From assembly GCF_014360585.1 (NCBI RefSeq), contig NZ_JACIXG010000057.1, positions 1-33,178 of the forward strand: a stretch of 33,178 nt of DNA, written 5' to 3'. Shown piece after piece: positions 29,198-33,178 of the stretch. The notes under the pieces were generated by a model. The model did no database searches, had not been told where the DNA came from, and worked only from the letters and a program-made list of their open reading frames with translations. The position numbers and the translations under genes were made by a program. Position 1 is the first letter of the stretch. Each line of letters starts with the position of its first letter. This DNA is from Nocardioides sp. (GTDB lineage: Bacteria; Actinomycetota; Actinomycetes; Propionibacteriales; Nocardioidaceae).

Positions 29198-29209
29198 TGA
29201 CAATTGTCA
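29198..29209. promoter_or_regulatory. Operator-like palindrome TGACAATTGTCA
   Basis: A perfect 12-bp palindrome 27-38 bp before the SDR start, overlapping where the -35 element should be. This is a typical place and form for a repressor of the MarR, HxlR or GntR type; none is encoded next to it. Confidence 0.45.
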
Positions 29210-29223
29210 GTGGCGGATGTGCC

Positions 29224-29229
29224 TATCGT
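29224..29229 (+). promoter_or_regulatory. -10 box for leaderless SDR gene
   Basis: TATCGT ends 6 nt before ATG 29236, a full TANNNT match. The GGAGG between box and ATG is too close to the start to serve as a normal ribosome site. Confidence 0.5.
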
Positions 29230-29235
29230 GGAGGC

Positions 29236-29889
29236 ATGCGCATCGCTATCGTCGGCGGCCACGGCAAGGTCGCCCTGCACCTTCATCCGATCCTCGTCTC
29301 CGCGGGCCACACCCCGGTCGCGCTCGTACGCAGCGAGGACTACCGCGCCGAGCTCGAGGCGCTCGGCGCCGAGGTCGGCCTTCTCGACATCGAGAACCAG
29401 GACGCCGACGGGTTCGCTGCGGCGTTCGCCGGCTGCGATGCCGTGGTATTCGCCGCCGGCGGCGGCCCCGACGGCAACATCGAGCGCAAGCGCACCGTCG
29501 ACCTGGAGGGCTCGACCAAGTCGATCGCGGGTGCGAAGGCAGCCGGCATCCGGCGCTTCGTGCAGGTCTCGGCGATCAGCGTCGACGAGCCGGTGCCGGC
29601 GGACGCCGGAGAGGTCTGGAAGGCCTACGTGGAGGCCAAGCGCGACGCCGACGTCGCCCTGCGCGACAGCGACCTCGACTGGACCATCCTGCGGCCCGGC
29701 GGCCTCACCGACGACCCGGCGACCGGGCGGGTGAAGCTGGCTCCGATGCTCGACCGCGACAACATCCCGCGCGCCGACGTGGCCGCGGTCATCGCCGCCG
29801 TGATCGACGACGAGGCGACCGTCGGCAAGCAGTGGGAGCTGGTCTCCGGCGAGGCCACGGTCGACGAGGCCATCGCCGCCGTGCTCTGA
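29236..29889 (+). CDS. NAD(P)-binding SDR/NmrA-like oxidoreductase
   Basis: A 217-residue Rossmann-fold protein of the atypical short-chain dehydrogenase group (NAD(P)H-binding, YwnB/YhfK-like). The dinucleotide loop is MRIAIVGGHGKVALHL; later motifs are VVFAAGGGPDG, FVQVSAIS and the LDWTILRPGGLTDDP segment typical of the family. Many such proteins sense or use NADPH, and some reduce quinones; the reaction here is unknown. The start is fixed by the -10 box and the Rossmann strand. A 12-bp palindrome just upstream suggests repression. It is convergent with the DinB gene, 13 bp away. Confidence 0.85.
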   Translation: MRIAIVGGHGKVALHLHPILVSAGHTPVALVRSEDYRAELEALGAEVGLLDIENQDADGFAAAFAGCDAVVFAAGGGPDGNIERKRTVDLEGSTKSIAGAKAAGIRRFVQVSAISVDEPVPADAGEVWKAYVEAKRDADVALRDSDLDWTILRPGGLTDDPATGRVKLAPMLDRDNIPRADVAAVIAAVIDDEATVGKQWELVSGEATVDEAIAAVL

Positions 29890-29902
29890 CCCTGGAGCTG
29901 AG

Positions 29903-30421
29903 TCAGCGCAGATCCAGCAACCCCTTGACGTACGCCGCCTGGCCGATGTGCTGGGCGGCGTCGTCGACGATGCTGACCAGCCTCACCGCCACGGTCACCG
30001 GCGGATCCCAGCTCTCGTCGACGACGCGGGCGAGGTCGTCCTCGCTCAGGCTGTCGACCAGCTCGGTCGTGGCCGTGTGGACGGCCCGGTAGTAGCCGGT
30101 CAGCAGCTTCGGGTCCTCCAGCCGGAAGGCCGCGACCTCCTCGGCGCTCTGTCCGTATCCCATCGCGCCGGGCGCGTAGGGCAGCCCGAACCGCTCCACC
30201 CAGCCCTCACGCAGCCACACCTCGTCAGTGCCGGCGAGCGACGCGATCTGGACGTCCTCCATCCGGGCGGTGTGCCACAGGGTCCAGGCGATCGAGTTCG
30301 CCCCGTCGTACGGACGCCACAGCAGGTCGTCGACGGGCAGCCCGTCGACGATCGCGGGCAGGCTCTGCGCGGTGCGGCCTAAGCCGTCCGCCAGCAGTCG
30401 CTGGAACCAGGGTGCGCTCAT
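29903..30421 (-). CDS. DinB/DUF664 family protein
   Basis: A 172-residue four-helix-bundle protein of the DinB superfamily, members of which include metal-dependent, mycothiol- or bacillithiol-using transferases. His residues that could bind metal are in TLWHTARMEDV and DDAAQHIGQAAYV, with the typical NSIAWTLWHTARME core. The start at ATG 30421 follows the stop of the flavoprotein gene by 23 bp on the same strand, so the two may be co-transcribed; TAGAAC 7 nt upstream is a weak -10 candidate. The exact role is unknown. Confidence 0.8.
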   Translation of the reverse strand: MSAPWFQRLLADGLGRTAQSLPAIVDGLPVDDLLWRPYDGANSIAWTLWHTARMEDVQIASLAGTDEVWLREGWVERFGLPYAPGAMGYGQSAEEVAAFRLEDPKLLTGYYRAVHTATTELVDSLSEDDLARVVDESWDPPVTVAVRLVSIVDDAAQHIGQAAYVKGLLDLR

Positions 30422-30444
30422 GCTCTCCGTTCTACACCGTGGCC

Positions 30445-31518
30445 CTAGCCCACGTCGGGGAGGTGTGTACGGGCCTCGCTCCACATCCGGGTCACGACGT
30501 CCGCCGCTGGCTCCGCGACGGCGCGCGCGGCGGCCTGGCCGGCCCAGTGGTTGGCGCGGTCCAGAGGCACCTCGGCGCTGGGATCGGGCGTCCCCTTCCG
30601 CCACCGGGCGACCAAGGCACGCTGGTGCGGATAGGGCGCGGGCGACGGCGCGTCCGGGGCCTCCCAGGAGCGCACATAGGGAGTCGGCGCGGCGCGACCG
30701 AGACGGCCGGAGTAGGCCCGGGTGGCGACCGTGTCCTCCGGCTCGATCCCGTCCAGCGAGGCCGCCCACGCATCGGCGATCCCTGTCTCCGGCGAACGCA
30801 GCAGCGCGGTGCCGACCTGCACGGCGCTCGCGCCGAGGGTCAGCGCCGCGGCGACGGCACGCCCGTCGGCGATCCCGCCGGCGGCGACGACGGGCACGTC
30901 CACCCCGTCGACGATGTGCGGCAGCAGCGCGAACAGTCCGACCGCCGTACGCTCCGCCGTCTCCGCCTCGAAAACCCCTCGGTGCCCGCCGGCCTCGAGC
31001 CCCTGGGCGACGATGGCGTCGGCACCGGCCGCCTCGGCGGCGCGCGCCTCGGCCAGGGTCGTCGCGCACGCGAACCAGGCGATCCCGGCCGCATGCAGGC
31101 GCTCGACATAGTCCGGCGAGAAGAGACCCATGATCGAGGAGACGACACGCGGCCGGGCGGCGAGCATCGCCTCGCACTGCTCCTCGAACGAGGGTGCTGG
31201 AGACTGTTCGGGCGCGGGCGTACCGAACCCGCTCAGGAACTCCTCCGCGGCCGAGATCCCGGCGGGATCGTCGACCACAGGGTCGGGGATCCAGATGTTC
31301 AGCTGGAACGGCCCCGCCGACATCGACCGGAACTCTGCCGCCCACTGCGAGATCCGCTCCGGCCCGTCGAGCACCACGCCCGCCGCGCCCATGCCACCCG
31401 CGTCGGCGACTGCGGCTGCCGCCCCGGGCGGGCAGGCACCCGCCATCGGCGCCTGAAGAATCGGCATCGAGAGGCCGTACGCCTCGCAGAACTCCTGAGC
31501 ACGTCGTCGAGCCGTCAT
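30445..31518 (-). CDS. Nitronate monooxygenase-like flavoprotein
   Basis: A 357-residue TIM-barrel FMN protein of the nitronate monooxygenase / 2-nitropropane dioxygenase family, which oxidises toxic nitronates such as propionate 3-nitronate. Motifs seen: PILQAPMAGACPPG, DAIVAQGLEAGGHRG with the likely catalytic His, and VVAAGGIADGRAVAAALTLG followed by AVQVGTALL for phosphate binding. ATG 31518 is favoured over the ATG nine codons upstream because TACCGT lies 7 nt before it. It is divergent from the RibD-C-like gene across 63 bp and precedes the DinB gene. Confidence 0.85.
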   Translation of the reverse strand: MTARRRAQEFCEAYGLSMPILQAPMAGACPPGAAAAVADAGGMGAAGVVLDGPERISQWAAEFRSMSAGPFQLNIWIPDPVVDDPAGISAAEEFLSGFGTPAPEQSPAPSFEEQCEAMLAARPRVVSSIMGLFSPDYVERLHAAGIAWFACATTLAEARAAEAAGADAIVAQGLEAGGHRGVFEAETAERTAVGLFALLPHIVDGVDVPVVAAGGIADGRAVAAALTLGASAVQVGTALLRSPETGIADAWAASLDGIEPEDTVATRAYSGRLGRAAPTPYVRSWEAPDAPSPAPYPHQRALVARWRKGTPDPSAEVPLDRANHWAGQAAARAVAEPAADVVTRMWSEARTHLPDVG

Positions 31519-31525
31519 GGCATTC

Positions 31526-31531
31526 ACGGTA
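31526..31531 (-). promoter_or_regulatory. -10 box for leaderless flavoprotein gene
   Basis: TACCGT on the minus strand ends 7 nt before ATG 31518, a full TANNNT match. Confidence 0.5.
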
Positions 31532-31569
31532 GCGCCCTGAAACACCTGGCGTCGTAGGCCTCGGCGCGG

Positions 31570-31575
31570 CAGGAT
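31570..31575 (+). promoter_or_regulatory. -10-like box for leaderless reductase gene
   Basis: CAGGAT ends 6 nt before ATG 31582 and keeps the conserved A and T. It lies in the same 63-bp region as the opposing box at 31526-31531. Confidence 0.4.
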
Positions 31576-31581
31576 CGACTC

Positions 31582-32163
31582 ATGCGCACACTCATCTACT
31601 CCGCGTTCGTATCCCTCGACGGCGTCATCGACTCCCCCGGCGGCGGCTCCGCCTCAGAGCAGCACCGCAGCGGTGGCTGGACCTTCCAGGACCTCGAGTT
31701 CCTGCCCGAGGCCTACGAGATCAAGGGCACCGAGATGGAGGAGGCCGGCGCGATGATGTTCGGCCGCCGCAGCTACGAGGCCTTCGCGCCGATCTGGCCC
31801 GACATCGAGGACTTCACCGTGGTCAAGAAGATCCCGAAGTACGTCGTCTCGACATCGCTCGGCGACGACGGCCTGGTCGACGACTGGGGCCCGCAGATCA
31901 TCCTGAGGTCGCTGGACGAGGTCGAGGAGCTCAAGCAGGGTGAGGGCGGTCCGATCCTGATCGCCGGCAGCGCCGAGCTCGCCCGCAACCTCTCCGACGC
32001 CGGCCTGATCGACCGCTACCACCTGCTCGTCTTCCCGGTCGTCCTCGGTGCCGGGAAGCGGATGTGGAGCGAGACCGACAAGGACAAGCAGATGCTGAAG
32101 CTGCTCGATTCGGAGACCTACGCGAACGGCATCACCAAGCTCGTCTACGACGTGGTCCGCTGA
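31582..32163 (+). CDS. Dihydrofolate reductase/RibD-C family protein
   Basis: A 193-residue NADPH-dependent reductase-like protein of the RibD C-terminal/DHFR superfamily. Seen: MRTLIYSAFVSLDGVIDSP at the start, MMFGRRSYEAFAPIW, KYVVSTSLG, and the nucleotide-binding end GGPILIAGSAELARNL with DRYHLLVFPVVLGAGKRMW. Stand-alone members like this, as distinct from true folate or riboflavin enzymes, are numerous in actinobacteria and their substrates are mostly unknown. It ends 6 bp before the convergent hydrolase gene. Confidence 0.85.
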   Translation: MRTLIYSAFVSLDGVIDSPGGGSASEQHRSGGWTFQDLEFLPEAYEIKGTEMEEAGAMMFGRRSYEAFAPIWPDIEDFTVVKKIPKYVVSTSLGDDGLVDDWGPQIILRSLDEVEELKQGEGGPILIAGSAELARNLSDAGLIDRYHLLVFPVVLGAGKRMWSETDKDKQMLKLLDSETYANGITKLVYDVVR

Positions 32164-32169
32164 TCTCCG

Positions 32170-33178
32170 TCAGGGGCAGCGGGCGTAGAGACCTCCCGAG
32201 CCCGTCCCGTACGCGGCGGCGTCGGTGAACGCGCACCCGTAGCCGGAGGCGGCGACGGCAGCCCGGTCGAGCACGTCGTCGCCGGCCGGGCGGTCGCCGT
32301 GCTCGACCCAGTCGACGAGGTCACCCCAGGCGGTCGCGGCCTCCGCCGGGCTGAACTCGCAGTGCCCGGCCGAGCGGATCGCCCGCTGCACGACCAGACC
32401 GCTGCGGTGGTGGCGAGCCACCTCACGCGCGTAGATCTGCTCGAGCGAGAACGGCACGAACATGTCGCCCAGGTTGTGCAGGCTCACCACCGGCGCGGTC
32501 GGGCGGCCGGAGATGACGGCCGGCGCGTTGAGCCGGTGGCTCTTGCGGCCGGCGCGGTCGATGGGGTCGATCCGCTCGATCTCGGTGTTGAGGTCGACCG
32601 GTGAGCTCGGGGTGTAGACGGTGTTGCGATTGGTCGCGACCCGGCCGATGTTGAAGCCCAGGGTGCCGCCGTCGTCGACCGATGGCAGGCTGAAGAGGAA
32701 GTCCTTCCACTGCCGGAAGGCGGCCTCCGCCCCCGGGCGCGGGCCGCCGCTGCGCTCGATGGTCATCGCCCGCAACTGCTCGCCCTCCGCCGTCAGCGTG
32801 CCGCCGAGCCCGAGCCGCTCCTTGATGATCGGGACGTCGACGCTCTGGTAGTCCCCGGTGTAGGGGTAGGCGTCGTGCCCGGCCAGCGCCTGCGCGCCGA
32901 GGTTGTAGTCGACGAAGAAGTCGAAGAGCTCCACGTCCCCCAGTTGCCCGCACATCGGCATCGCACCGTCGTAGAAGCCCGGATACTGCTCCAGCGAGCG
33001 CCCGATCACGTGCCCGCCCATCGACACCCCGGTCACATAGGTGCGGCTCGCCTTGCGGGGCAGCAGCTCGGAGGCGTACGTCGCCAAGTCCCGCGTCGAG
33101 CGCACCCCGGCACCCACGTCGTAACCGTTGGTCGAGTAGCTCGACGCCGCCCAGGCGTAGCCCTGCTCGAGGAACGTA
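32170..33178 (-). CDS. Alpha/beta hydrolase, 5' end outside the window
   Basis: The C-terminal 335 residues of a larger hydrolase; the frame stays open to the right edge, so the start and any signal peptide are missing. Nearby in-frame GTG 33117 is internal, since the residues before it (YAWAASSYSTNGYDV) match conserved hydrolase sequence. The nucleophile is the Ser in TYVTGVSMGGHVIG, the acid probably the Asp in HNLGDMFVPF, and the base the His in SAGHCEFSP. The Cys after the His and several C-terminal Cys recall secreted esterases. The substrate is unknown. It faces the RibD-C-like gene tail to tail. Confidence 0.75.
   Translation of the reverse strand, partial: TFLEQGYAWAASSYSTNGYDVGAGVRSTRDLATYASELLPRKASRTYVTGVSMGGHVIGRSLEQYPGFYDGAMPMCGQLGDVELFDFFVDYNLGAQALAGHDAYPYTGDYQSVDVPIIKERLGLGGTLTAEGEQLRAMTIERSGGPRPGAEAAFRQWKDFLFSLPSVDDGGTLGFNIGRVATNRNTVYTPSSPVDLNTEIERIDPIDRAGRKSHRLNAPAVISGRPTAPVVSLHNLGDMFVPFSLEQIYAREVARHHRSGLVVQRAIRSAGHCEFSPAEAATAWGDLVDWVEHGDRPAGDDVLDRAAVAASGYGCAFTDAAAYGTGSGGLYARCP

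Noticed and set aside
32170..33117. Complete hydrolase starting at GTG 33117
   Set aside because: The frame stays open to the window edge and the codons before 33117 encode conserved hydrolase sequence, so the true start is outside the window.

Overview
The window is chromosomal DNA of a high-GC Gram-positive actinobacterium. GC-rich third codon positions, abundant GTG starts, frequent CGTACG-type hexamers, actinobacterial protein families (PucR/GAF regulator, TAP-like S33 hydrolases, a single-chain acyl-CoA carboxylase) and many apparently leaderless genes all fit; Nocardioides or a relative in the Nocardioidaceae is my best guess, not proven. I see no phage genes, insertion sequences, CRISPR array, tRNA or rRNA. 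Genes are packed tightly and no gene-free stretch exceeds 300 bp.

Layout. 1-3270 (minus): an APC amino-acid permease and, upstream of it, a secreted tannase/feruloyl-esterase-family hydrolase. 3503-8193 (plus): a complete branched-chain-amino-acid-type ABC importer, livG-livF-livK-livH-livM, with 8 and 4 bp overlaps between livG/livF and livH/livM. It is divergent from the tannase and ends in a palindrome-rich region facing a PucR/GAF regulator (8296-10191, minus). 10255-12324 (minus): a thioredoxin-domain DUF255/YyaL-type protein that carries an in-frame palindromic repeat insertion. 12472-14303: a small ATP-grasp protein (minus) divergent from a lone extracytoplasmic solute-binding protein (plus). 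14317-19830 (minus): a 1837-residue single-chain biotin-dependent carboxylase with eukaryotic ACC-like domain order. 19939-22487: a YezG/DUF600-like small protein, an MFS exporter and a convergent AraC regulator whose 3' ends overlap. 22517-27063: a HAD-IIA phosphatase, a secreted S33 peptidase-like hydrolase and a secreted calcineurin-like phosphoesterase. 27148-28990: two proteins of unknown function. 29236-33178: an NAD(P)-binding SDR, a DinB protein, a nitronate-monooxygenase-like flavoprotein, a RibD-C/DHFR-like reductase and the 3' part of another alpha/beta hydrolase that runs off the window.

How the genes may work together. The clearest unit is the Liv-type importer with a divergent secreted esterase and a facing PucR regulator; I infer outside hydrolysis of an ester (possibly phenolic) followed by uptake, but the substrate is not shown by sequence. 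MFS plus AraC is a likely regulated efflux pair. The rest looks like ordinary mixed metabolic genome.

No obvious new multi-gene system (defence, secretion, biosynthetic cluster) is visible. The most unusual signals are the repeat embedded in a coding sequence, consistent -10-like boxes 6-7 nt before about ten starts (leaderless mRNAs) against Shine-Dalgarno sites on most exported or membrane genes, an orphan binding protein that seems to have lost the usual amino-acid contacts, and several strong palindromes.
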